A DNA stretch of 64,000 bases, from NCBI GenBank assembly GCA_020851735.1, contig JADZCD010000034.1:1-64000 (forward strand), in the 5' to 3' direction. Position 1 is the stretch's first letter; each line of letters begins with the position of its first letter. Shown piece by piece: positions 54,419 to 64,000 of the stretch. The notes below the pieces were generated by a model that did not search any database, was not told where the DNA came from, and saw only the letters and a list, made by a program, of their open reading frames with translations. The position numbers and the translations under genes are program-made. Origin of the DNA: Phycisphaeraceae bacterium. GTDB taxonomy: Bacteria > Planctomycetota > Phycisphaerae > Phycisphaerales > Phycisphaeraceae.

Positions 54419-55501
54419 GTGCGGCAATCCATTTTTCTTGAGCTGGCAGCCCAAGGCGCTCGCTTGCCCATCGGCACGGACATGGTGCTGCGCGAACAGC
54501 CACAGCCAGAAGCCGTGGCTGAGGACGGCCAACAACTCGGGCAAGTGGTGGTCGCCGCGGCACGCCGCTATCGAAGTCCCCTGGCTATTCCGCTGATGGA
54601 CCTGACGCTCGAAAAGGCATGGATATTGGCCATGCTGGGCATTGCCCCCCAGGAGCGGGAAACGTATCAGTTTCATCAGCCCCCCGGTCCGCAAGCCCTG
54701 GAGACCATTCGCAAAAAACTGGCCGATCCGCTGCCCACGCGCAGTCAAGCCACGTTCGACGCCGTGGCGTATGTGGCTGGACAAACCGACTTAACGCCCC
54801 TGGGCATGGCCATCGGGCCTTTTTCGCTACTGACGAAAATGATGCCCGACCCCATCAGCGCCATTTACATGGCCGGCATGGGCGCGGGGCCGGACGATGA
54901 AGTGGAGGTCAAGACCGCCCTGGAGCTGCGCACCATCGCCCTGGAGGTGGTGCTGGCATCGTTGCAGCGGCAGATCGCCGCCGGGGCGAAAGCGATCATC
55001 GTCTGTGAGCCGGCCGCCAACATCACGTTCTTCTCGCCTAACCAACTGCAGGCTGGATCGGATGTGTTTGAACGCTTCGTGATGCAGCCGGCCCGGCAGA
55101 TCAAGCAGTTGTTGGATCAGCACGGCGTGCAGCTATTCCTGCACGATTGCGGCGAATTGATGGACCCGATGGTCACCCAATTGGCAAGCCTGCAACCGGC
55201 CGTGTTGAGCTTAGGCTCCAGCCGGCGGCTGTGGGAGGATGCCCAGCTGGTGCCCAAGGACGTGGTGCTCTTCGGCAATCTGCCCTCCAAGCAGTTTTAC
55301 TCCGACGAGTTGACGCCCCCGGAAAACGTCCAAGGCTTGATCCGGGAACTGACCGCACGCATGCGCCAAACCGGGCACCCGTTCATCCTAGGCAGCGAAT
55401 GCGACGTGCTGAGCGTCGAGGGCTGCCATGAAAAGATCAAGGGCAAGGTCGAACTGATGCTCAATGGCAAAGCACCATTCCAGCCGTTACACACAGGTTG
55501 A
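54419..55501 (+). CDS. URO-D-like methyltransferase 1 (zinc site intact)
   Basis: Uroporphyrinogen-decarboxylase-fold protein of 360 residues. LFLHDCGELMD carries the HxC and LGSECDVLSV the second Cys, matching the HxC...C zinc site of MtaA/MtbA methyltransferases that move methyl from corrinoid to thiols. PLGMAIGPFSLLTKMM and GSSRRLW are conserved. The start is a GTG with CCAGGA upstream. It is the best candidate in the cluster for direct methyl transfer from the corrinoid protein. Confidence 0.87.
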   Translation: MRQSIFLELAAQGARLPIGTDMVLREQPQPEAVAEDGQQLGQVVVAAARRYRSPLAIPLMDLTLEKAWILAMLGIAPQERETYQFHQPPGPQALETIRKKLADPLPTRSQATFDAVAYVAGQTDLTPLGMAIGPFSLLTKMMPDPISAIYMAGMGAGPDDEVEVKTALELRTIALEVVLASLQRQIAAGAKAIIVCEPAANITFFSPNQLQAGSDVFERFVMQPARQIKQLLDQHGVQLFLHDCGELMDPMVTQLASLQPAVLSLGSSRRLWEDAQLVPKDVVLFGNLPSKQFYSDELTPPENVQGLIRELTARMRQTGHPFILGSECDVLSVEGCHEKIKGKVELMLNGKAPFQPLHTG

Positions 55502-55605
55502 GATTCCTGGTACTAATAATGGGTAATTCTCCCACTCAGAATGGTCATTAGCCCTGCCTGATGTTTTCGGCTACAGACAAAGCGATTGTCGGGCTCGCAT
55601 CCATC

Positions 55606-56691
55606 ATGAAACAGACGTTAACCAGCTGCGAACGCGTCAAGCGGATGATGGAACACCGCGATCACGATCGCGTGCCGCGCAGCGACGGCTACTGGGATGA
55701 AACCATCGCCCGCTGGCAGGCGGAGGGTCTGGCGGGAAGCACGGAACAAGTGTGGCAACTGCTGGACCGCGATTTTGCACACTTGTGCTGGTCGTGGCCG
55801 CGGCCGTTTCCAGGTCGGCAGGAAGTCCTGGAGCAGAATGAAGAAACCCGCGTGGTCATCGACGGCTTTGGGCAGAAAACCCGCGAATGGAAACACCGCT
55901 CGGGCACGCCGGAACACTTAGGCTGGGAATGCGACAGCCGGCAGGTGTGGGAAAACCGCATCAAACCCGCCCTGCGCGCCACCGATCTGCACGTGCATGT
56001 GGCTGACGCGCAGGCCCAGTACGCCCAGGGGCGCACGCGCGAACGCTGGTGTTACCTGGCGGGCGTGGAGGGTTTTGAAGCCACCCGCAAGATCATGGGC
56101 GACGAATTGGCCATGATCGCCATGGCGGAAGACCCCGACTGGATCCGCGACGTTTCGCGCGTGCACACCGACATGGTGTTGCGCGATTTTGAGGCTCTCT
56201 GGAAAGCCGGCGTCCACCCCGACGGCGTGTGGATCTACGGCGACATGGCCTACAACCACGCCACCGTCTGTTCCCCCGCGATGTATCGGGACACCATCTG
56301 GCCGGACCACAAACGCCTGGCCGATTGGGCCCACGCCCACGGTTGCAAGTTCATCTACCACACCGACGGCGACATCCGCGCGGTCATGGACTTGTACATC
56401 GAAGCCGGTTTTGACTGTCTGCAACCCCTGGAAGCCAAGGCTAACATGGATATCCGCGAGCTTTGCCCGGTTTACGGCGACAAGCTGGCGATGTTCGGCA
56501 ATATCGACATGCTCGTGGCCGGCAGCAACGACCGCGAGCGTATCGAACATGAAGTCCGCAGCAAATTGGCGGCCGGCATGGCGACGCGGGCGTATGCGTA
56601 TCACTCGGACCACTCGGTGCCGCCGACGGTCAGTTGGGCGACGTATCAATTGATTATCGAGCTGCTTGACCGCTACGGAAATTACGAGTGA
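55606..56691 (+). CDS. URO-D-like protein 2
   Basis: URO-D family protein of 361 residues. Opens SCERVKRMMEHRDHDRVP; contains WIYGDMAYNHA, IYHTDGDIRAVMDLYIEAGFDCLQPLE and AYHSDHSVPPTVSW. The HxC...C zinc site is replaced by HTD and HSDH, so chemistry probably differs from URO-D-like 1. The first 15 residues of a longer frame (from 55561) do not match, so ATG 55606 was used. Substrate unknown. Confidence 0.85.
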   Translation: MKQTLTSCERVKRMMEHRDHDRVPRSDGYWDETIARWQAEGLAGSTEQVWQLLDRDFAHLCWSWPRPFPGRQEVLEQNEETRVVIDGFGQKTREWKHRSGTPEHLGWECDSRQVWENRIKPALRATDLHVHVADAQAQYAQGRTRERWCYLAGVEGFEATRKIMGDELAMIAMAEDPDWIRDVSRVHTDMVLRDFEALWKAGVHPDGVWIYGDMAYNHATVCSPAMYRDTIWPDHKRLADWAHAHGCKFIYHTDGDIRAVMDLYIEAGFDCLQPLEAKANMDIRELCPVYGDKLAMFGNIDMLVAGSNDRERIEHEVRSKLAAGMATRAYAYHSDHSVPPTVSWATYQLIIELLDRYGNYE

Positions 56692-56744
56692 TTCCGCGGC
56701 TATGGCCACCGCGGCCGCGGCCGCCCACCTAGAAGGGCACGCTC

Positions 56745-57866
56745 ATGAACACACGCGAGCGATTCCACGCCCAGATGCACTATCAGCCCCGCGATCGCAG
56801 CTTGATCTGGGATTTTAATTTCTGGCGGGAAACGATCCCCATCTGGCACGAGCAAGGATTGCCCAAGGACATCAAGCACGATTACACCGGCGCTGGCACC
56901 GACGAATTCTTCGGCATGGACCCCACCGCCCGCTGGACGGGGTACGCGGGCCTGTGCCCGGGCTTTGAGGTTAAAGTGATCGAGGACCGCGGCGACCACG
57001 AGATCATCCAGCAGGACAACGGCGTGCACGTGCTGCGCAAGAAGTTCATGAGCTCGATCCCCCAGCACGTCAGACACCTCCTGGTGGATCGCGCCAGTTG
57101 GCGGGAGCACTACAAGCCGCGTTTGGATCCAGCGCACCCCAGCCGCATCAACGCCCAGCGGGCCAAGGAACACAGTGCTCGCGGGGATGTGCTGCTCCTA
57201 AGCGGCGGCAGCTTGTACGGAAGTCTGCGCGACTGGATGGGCATGGAGAATCTTTCTCTGGTGGTATACGACGATCCCGCGTGGTTTGAGGAAATGGTGA
57301 CCACCATGGCAGACTGCGTGGTCGGCACGATTCAGCGGACGATCGACCTGGGCATCCAGGCAGACGCCTGCGGCATCTGGGAGGACATGTGCTACAACGC
57401 CGGCCCGCTCTTAAGCCCGAAGCATTTTAAGAAGTACCTGGTGCCGCAATATCGTCGCATCACCGACTTGCTGCACCGGGCCAACGTGGACGTGGTGTGG
57501 GTCGATTGCGACGGCTGCATCGACCATCTGATTCCCCTCTGGCTGGAGGCCGGGGTCAATTGCATGTTCCCCATCGAGATCGGCACCTGGGGAGCCGACC
57601 CAATCAAGTATCGCCAGCAATTCGGCCGGGATTTGTTGATGGTCGGCGGCTTTGACAAGCACATCCTGATGGCCGGCCCCGCCGCGATTGATCGGGAGAT
57701 CCAACGACTCACCCCCTTGGTGGAGGAGGGCGGCTACATTCCCCTGGCCGACCACCGCGTCCCGCCGGACGTGCCCCTGGCCCATTACGTTCACTACTTA
57801 AAGTCCGCGCGGAGAGTCTGGGGCAAGAACACAAACTTGCGTCCGATGCATCCATCCATCGCGTGA
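56745..57866 (+). CDS. URO-D-like protein 3
   Basis: URO-D family protein of 373 residues: NTRERFHAQMHYQPRDRSLIWD at the start; GIWEDMCYNAGPLLSP; VWVDCDGCIDHLIPLWLEAGVNCMFPIE; PLADHRVPPDV near the end. The metal-site equivalent is DCDG and DHRVP, different again from its neighbours. AGAAGGG precedes the ATG. It starts 54 bp after gene 2. Confidence 0.84.
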   Translation: MNTRERFHAQMHYQPRDRSLIWDFNFWRETIPIWHEQGLPKDIKHDYTGAGTDEFFGMDPTARWTGYAGLCPGFEVKVIEDRGDHEIIQQDNGVHVLRKKFMSSIPQHVRHLLVDRASWREHYKPRLDPAHPSRINAQRAKEHSARGDVLLLSGGSLYGSLRDWMGMENLSLVVYDDPAWFEEMVTTMADCVVGTIQRTIDLGIQADACGIWEDMCYNAGPLLSPKHFKKYLVPQYRRITDLLHRANVDVVWVDCDGCIDHLIPLWLEAGVNCMFPIEIGTWGADPIKYRQQFGRDLLMVGGFDKHILMAGPAAIDREIQRLTPLVEEGGYIPLADHRVPPDVPLAHYVHYLKSARRVWGKNTNLRPMHPSIA

Positions 57867-57910
57867 AGGCCATGGGGCTGGCGAGCAGGTAATGAAGATT
57901 GGCAACAGAC

Positions 57911-59053
57911 ATGACCATTACTCACTTGCCCATTTTGCCGATGCCTGAATTGGACCGCTGGGAAATGAACCTGCAGCGGGTGGCTAAGACTCCGCTTAGA
58001 TGCTGCCCTGATCTGTCGCGGATTGCCGAGCGCTTTGAAGCTTGGTGGCATCACGAGGTGCTGGATCGCCCGGTTTTCCTGGGCAAGGCCAACACCAATC
58101 CTCATCGCCCCGTGCAAAAAAGGACGGATCTTCTGCATCAGCCGGACGCCTGGTTTGCCAGCAAGCAACAGGATTTGGCACAGCTGCATTATGTGGGCGA
58201 CGGCATTCCCAACATCCGCGTGGACTTCGGTCCGGTGTTATTAGGCGGCCTGCTGGGCGGGCGCATGGAATTCAGCGAACACACCTCCTGGACGTTGCCC
58301 TATATCCGTGATGACTGGGCCAACGCGCCCAAAGGGCACATCGTGGATGAGGATCTGTGGCGCTTAACGCGGGAGCTGTTTGCACGCGTGGCCAGCGATG
58401 CCGCGGAGAAATATCTGATCGGTACGCCGGACCTGGGGGGATCGGCCGACGTCTTGTCGAATCTGCGCAATCCCGAAACGCTCTGTATGGACGTGATGGA
58501 TCGCCCGCAGGCCATCGCGGACACCATTGACGCGATATATCCCGTCTGGCACGAAACGATCAGCGCGCTATATGCCCTGGCCACCCAAGCGGGAGCGGGA
58601 TTGATTCACTGGCTGGAGATCTGGTCCAGCAAGCCGTACATGATTCCCGCCTGTGATTTTAATTTTCTTATCGACGCGGCCTCTTTTAACCGGCTGTGTC
58701 TGCCGGACATCGCCCGTCAGGTCGCCACGATCAAGCGCGGGGTCTTTCACCTGGATGGACCGGGGGCCACGCGGCACATTGATGCCCTGCTGGAAGTGCC
58801 TTACTTGGAGGCTATTCAGTTCGTGCCCGGCAGCGGCACGCCGTCGCTTCTGCCGTGGATCCCCATGCTGCAAAAAATCCAGGCGGCTGGTCGATCGCTT
58901 TATCTTGTGTGCCTGCCGCAGGAGATCCCCATCCTTGCCCGACAGCTTAGGCCGGAGGGACTGGCAATTCAGGCTGATTTCGGCGGATCGGCGTCCGAGC
59001 TGGACCAGCTTTTTGAAAGCTTTTGCAGAGAAACGTCAGCACGCAGGTCTTGA
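57911..59053 (+). CDS. URO-D-like protein 4
   Basis: Divergent URO-D-like protein of 380 residues. FHLDGPGATRHIDALL and FVPGSGTPSLLPW are in place of the usual active-site strands; WSSKPYMIPACDFNFLIDAASFNRLCLPDI is typical of the family. The conserved Arg/Asp pattern of haem-pathway URO-D (PxWxMRQAGR) is absent, so it is not HemE. ATG 57911 was chosen over a TTG at 57899. Confidence 0.8.
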   Translation: MTITHLPILPMPELDRWEMNLQRVAKTPLRCCPDLSRIAERFEAWWHHEVLDRPVFLGKANTNPHRPVQKRTDLLHQPDAWFASKQQDLAQLHYVGDGIPNIRVDFGPVLLGGLLGGRMEFSEHTSWTLPYIRDDWANAPKGHIVDEDLWRLTRELFARVASDAAEKYLIGTPDLGGSADVLSNLRNPETLCMDVMDRPQAIADTIDAIYPVWHETISALYALATQAGAGLIHWLEIWSSKPYMIPACDFNFLIDAASFNRLCLPDIARQVATIKRGVFHLDGPGATRHIDALLEVPYLEAIQFVPGSGTPSLLPWIPMLQKIQAAGRSLYLVCLPQEIPILARQLRPEGLAIQADFGGSASELDQLFESFCRETSARRS

Positions 59054-59184
59054 TGACGCGATTCGCAGCAGGCCCATGGAGAACAACGACTTTTTTCGGG
59101 CTGGCAACCATTTGCCCTGGCGCTGCTGAGGCTGGAAAATAGGCTTGCAACAAAATCCCATTCTTGAACCCGGGAGCTAACCGC

Positions 59185-60090
59185 ATGGCCAGGCCCGATC
59201 TCCTAAAGCTTCTTCGGCAGCGGCCGATCTTGTGCGACGGCGGCATGGGCACGCAACTGATGGCTGCGGGCATGACGGCTGGCGAGCCCTCGGCCCGGTG
59301 GAATCTGGACCACCCGGACGTGGTGCAATCCGTGCATCGCCGCTATCGGCAGGCCGGGTGCGACCTGCTTACCACCAACACGTTCCAGGCCACGCGCACC
59401 GCGCTGGCCCAACATCACTTAGAGAACCAGTTGGAGCTGATCAATCAGGCTGCCGTGGCCAACGCCCGCAAAGGCGGCGGCGATGACGCGATCGTGCTGG
59501 CGGACGTCGGCCCCTTCGGCGGATTCTTAGAACCCGTGGGCGAGACCACGGAAGAGGAACTGCGGGACATCTTCACGCAGCAATTACAGGTGCAACATCG
59601 CAGCGGGGCCGACGCGGTGATCATCGAGACGATGAGCGATCCGCGTGAAGTGGCGGTGGCGGTGCGGGCAGCCAAGGCGGTGGCGGATTGGCCGGTGATC
59701 GCCACCTACGCTTTTGCCCGCTCGGCCGACGGGGGATTTCGGACGATGATGGGCAACACTCCGGCCGACGCTTTGCACCAGGCGATCCAGGCAGGTGCGG
59801 ACGTGGTGGGCGCCAATTGCGGGACGGATCTGGAATTGCAGGATTACCTGGAGCTGGCGGGGCAACTGGTGGCTGCGGGGCAGGGATATCCGGTTATTCT
59901 TCAGCCTAACGCCGGGGCGCCCAAGATGGTGGACGGGCAATCGGTGCATCCAGCCAGCGCGGGGCAGATGGCGGAGATGATCAGGCCGCTGCTGAAAACG
60001 GGCGTGCGCATCATCGGCGGCTGCTGCGGCACGTCGCCATCGCATCTTAAGGCCATGGGCGAAGTCCTGGCGAGCGCAAGACAAAAATAG
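59185..60090 (+). CDS. Homocysteine S-methyltransferase
   Basis: Zinc-dependent methyltransferase of 301 residues, like the N-terminal domain of MetH or BHMT. LCDGGMGTQLM, TTNTFQATR, DVGPFGG and the zinc cysteines in GANCG and GGCCGTSPSHL. It should transfer methyl groups to homocysteine, making methionine. With the corrinoid protein it could be the methyl sink of the cluster. GGGAG precedes the ATG at 59185. No MetH cobalamin domain is attached. Confidence 0.92.
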   Translation: MARPDLLKLLRQRPILCDGGMGTQLMAAGMTAGEPSARWNLDHPDVVQSVHRRYRQAGCDLLTTNTFQATRTALAQHHLENQLELINQAAVANARKGGGDDAIVLADVGPFGGFLEPVGETTEEELRDIFTQQLQVQHRSGADAVIIETMSDPREVAVAVRAAKAVADWPVIATYAFARSADGGFRTMMGNTPADALHQAIQAGADVVGANCGTDLELQDYLELAGQLVAAGQGYPVILQPNAGAPKMVDGQSVHPASAGQMAEMIRPLLKTGVRIIGGCCGTSPSHLKAMGEVLASARQK

Positions 60091-60106
60091 CACCCCTGAC
60101 AAAATG

Positions 60107-60218
60107 AACCGCCAAGTCGCCAAGAGCGCCAAGAAGAACACTTAGGTGAATATTGGAGATCATAGAACACTTGATTCATGACTATTCGGAACTTGGCGTC
60201 CTTGGCGTCATGGCGGTT
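60107..60218 (+). repeat. 112-bp palindromic element, copy 5
   Basis: AACCGCCAAGTCGCCAAG to CTTGGCGTCATGGCGGTT, with central sequence differing from copies 1 and 3. It lies inside the methyltransferase cluster, between the homocysteine enzyme and the fifth URO-D-like gene. Confidence 0.85.
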
Positions 60219-60273
60219 AATTGTATTTAGTTCGCGGCTCTAAATTCCCCTTTGTTGAGCATCACGCTTCCCC

Positions 60274-61353
60274 ATGAAAACACCCGCCCAACTTGCACAG
60301 TCGATTGAGCGTTTTCGTCGGGCCTTCTGGGACAAACAGGCCGGCGATCGTCCGCCCGTGGGCATCGCCGATTCCGCCACGTTTCTGCCCATCGGCTATC
60401 TGCGCCAGCCTTTTGAACGCCAGGACGTCAAGCCGGGCGACGTCACCAGCCAACTGGTGCGCACGGACTATGAGCAGGCGGTTCCGCAGCGTCGGGTGTG
60501 GAGCGACGATCAGATGATGTTCGCCACGCCCTGGCGGGCGATCCCGTGGATCGAAGCCATGTGCGGTTGCCCGGTTTTGTATGCCGACGGCTCGCTGCGT
60601 CCGGGGCATTTTGTGGCCGCGGTGGAGGATCTGGACAAGATCGCATTGCCCGCGCAACCACCGTGGCGGCAGAAGATGCTGGAACTGGCGGCCGAGCAGG
60701 TGGCCGGCGCGGCCGAGGATTGTTTTGTGTCGTCTTCCATCTTGCGCGGGCCGGCGGACGTGCTGGCTGCCATGCGCGGGCAGGTGGATTTTTTCATGGA
60801 CCTGATGGATCAACCGCAGGTCATCGGCAAAGCTGCCCAGCGCGTCAATCAATTGCTGATCGAAACACTTCAGCAACACTTCGCCCTCGTGCCGGCCAAA
60901 CACGGCGGCTACGTCCATAGCTACGGCTACTGGGCGCCCTTTCCCACGGTGGTGATTCAGGAGGACGCCATGGGCCTCTGCCAGCCGGAGGTTTATCGCG
61001 ACTGGTTTATGCCCTTAGACGCCGCCACCACCGCGGCCCTGGGGCGGGGTGTGTTTTTTCACCTGCACAGCACGGGCATGGCCCATTATCGCCACGTCTT
61101 GGAAATCCGCGGCTTGGAAGGGCTGGAGCTTTCCGTGGAATCGACCGGGCCGACGCTGGAGGAATTGGTGCCCGTGTTACGGGAGATTCTCGAACGTTCG
61201 CGTCTGATTCTGTTTGCGGAACACTATTTTGAGCAGTTGCCGGCCGTGCTCGGGAAGATCCCCCGCGAAGGGCTGTTTTTGATCGTGCCGGACACGCATA
61301 TTCAAAGCGAAGAGGCCTTGGCGCGATTCCTTAAGGCGAGCTTCGGCCGCTAA
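60274..61353 (+). CDS. URO-D-like protein 5
   Basis: Divergent URO-D-like protein of 359 residues. WIEAMCGCPVLY, SSSILRGPADVLAAM, DWFMPLDAATTAALGRGVFFHLHSTGMAHYRHVL and LELSVESTGPTLEEL. The active-site region reads HLHSTG, unlike genes 1-4. It closes the corrinoid cluster, 56 bp before uvrB. Confidence 0.8.
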   Translation: MKTPAQLAQSIERFRRAFWDKQAGDRPPVGIADSATFLPIGYLRQPFERQDVKPGDVTSQLVRTDYEQAVPQRRVWSDDQMMFATPWRAIPWIEAMCGCPVLYADGSLRPGHFVAAVEDLDKIALPAQPPWRQKMLELAAEQVAGAAEDCFVSSSILRGPADVLAAMRGQVDFFMDLMDQPQVIGKAAQRVNQLLIETLQQHFALVPAKHGGYVHSYGYWAPFPTVVIQEDAMGLCQPEVYRDWFMPLDAATTAALGRGVFFHLHSTGMAHYRHVLEIRGLEGLELSVESTGPTLEELVPVLREILERSRLILFAEHYFEQLPAVLGKIPREGLFLIVPDTHIQSEEALARFLKASFGR

Positions 61354-61409
61354 ATGAATGGCCGGCAGACCCCCCCACTGCCCTGGGGAATCCAGCGTAA
61401 AATGTGGGC

Positions 61410-63587
<2,178 letters not shown>

Positions 63588-63608
63588 GCCCCGCAGCCAC
63601 GGCCAACC

Positions 63609-64000
63609 TTACGGCGTGCGCACGTATTTGTTAAAGAAATCCAAGAGACGCTGACGGGCCTCGGGACTGGAGAGGAACGGCTCGCGCGGTGTGCCGTGCC
63701 CAGCCTGGGGCAATTCGACCAAGGTGGACGGCACGCCCGCCCGCTGCAATCTCTCGTGCAACGATCGGCTAAGGGCCACGGGCACCAGATCGTCCTGCAC
63801 GCCATGCACGATCAGGAAAGGCGTGGCGGATGAGCTGACGTAAGTCACGGGGCTGGCCATGCGGGCCATTTCATGGCGTGAGGCCATGGGCCCGCCTAGA
63901 AGGCTTTCGACAAACATCCGCGTCATCGGGGAGATCGGGTCCATGGTGGCCAGGAGCGGAAAATCGACAGGGCCAAAGAAATCCGCCACGGCGGTGACGC
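63609..64000 (-). CDS. Alpha/beta hydrolase, C-terminal part
   Basis: The frame remains open to the window edge, so the start lies beyond it. The visible 130 residues contain VADFFGPVDF, FLIVHGVQDDLVPVALS (catalytic Asp) and AGHGTPREPFLS (catalytic His), typical of S9/BD-FAE-type esterases or peptidases. The nucleophile Ser is outside. It is convergent with uvrB (21-bp gap). Confidence 0.8.
   Translation of the reverse strand, partial: VTAVADFFGPVDFPLLATMDPISPMTRMFVESLLGGPMASRHEMARMASPVTYVSSSATPFLIVHGVQDDLVPVALSRSLHERLQRAGVPSTLVELPQAGHGTPREPFLSSPEARQRLLDFFNKYVRTP

Noticed and set aside
60274-61353. hemE (true uroporphyrinogen decarboxylase) among the URO-D-like genes
   Set aside because: None of the five has the PxWxMRQAGR substrate motif of HemE, and they sit with a corrinoid protein.

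Overview
The window is GC-rich bacterial chromosome with densely packed genes on both strands. The best guess is a member of the Planctomycetota, perhaps Phycisphaerae. The reasons are a giant beta-helix protein opening with the planctomycete motif LEPLEPRLLLSG, two PEP-CTERM proteins built of HAF-type repeats, dockerin-like DFNGDG segments, an antiporter-EIIA fusion, and a cluster of uroporphyrinogen-decarboxylase-like (URO-D-like) methyltransferases. No tRNA, rRNA, CRISPR array, phage or intact insertion sequence was seen.

Layout. 0.4-3.6 kb (minus strand): rpsD with a strong terminator, a lone FMN glutamate-synthase-type protein and an aquaporin. 4-8.7 kb: a small lipoprotein, then a translationally coupled glycolate-oxidase-type operon glcD-glcE-glcF. 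9-21.8 kb: mostly housekeeping (HAD hydrolase, radA coupled to a GH10-like protein, ctpA, tsaD, a CHAD protein, nuoI, a PhnP-like hydrolase, a zeta-like kinase with a small partner, an RluA-type pseudouridine synthase, a deacetylase). 22-31 kb: two HAF/PEP-CTERM proteins, trpC, a phosphodiesterase, an acetyltransferase, and an ECF sigma - anti-sigma/HTH - ClpN-GspE operon. 31.4-36.4 kb: a 1,332-residue beta-helix protein and a DUF2231 membrane protein. 36.7-42.3 kb: an envelope lipoprotein cluster (LpoB-like, COG3014-like, YcfL-like). 42.5-50.5 kb: a GGDEF/EAL protein, two aldo/keto reductases, a XylR-type regulator and a KefB-EIIA fusion. 50.8-61.4 kb: a corrinoid methyl-transfer cluster with a reductive activator, DUF1638, a corrinoid protein, five divergent URO-D-like proteins and a homocysteine methyltransferase. 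The window ends with uvrB and the C-terminal part of an alpha/beta hydrolase.

Two themes stand out. First, the intergenic DNA is full of several families of short palindromic or G-rich repeats: a 112-bp element in five copies, hairpins ending GTGTGGCACCC, CCCCGGAAGT arrays, and GGGATTAGGGATTGGGG tracts. The same repeats sit in frame inside conserved genes (tsaD, glcD, a PhnP-like hydrolase, a corrinoid activator), where they encode low-complexity inserts. Second, the 50.8-61.4 kb locus looks like a multi-substrate demethylation system: one corrinoid protein with several URO-D paralogues whose active-site motifs differ from one another.

All functions are read from motifs and family knowledge; no database search was run.
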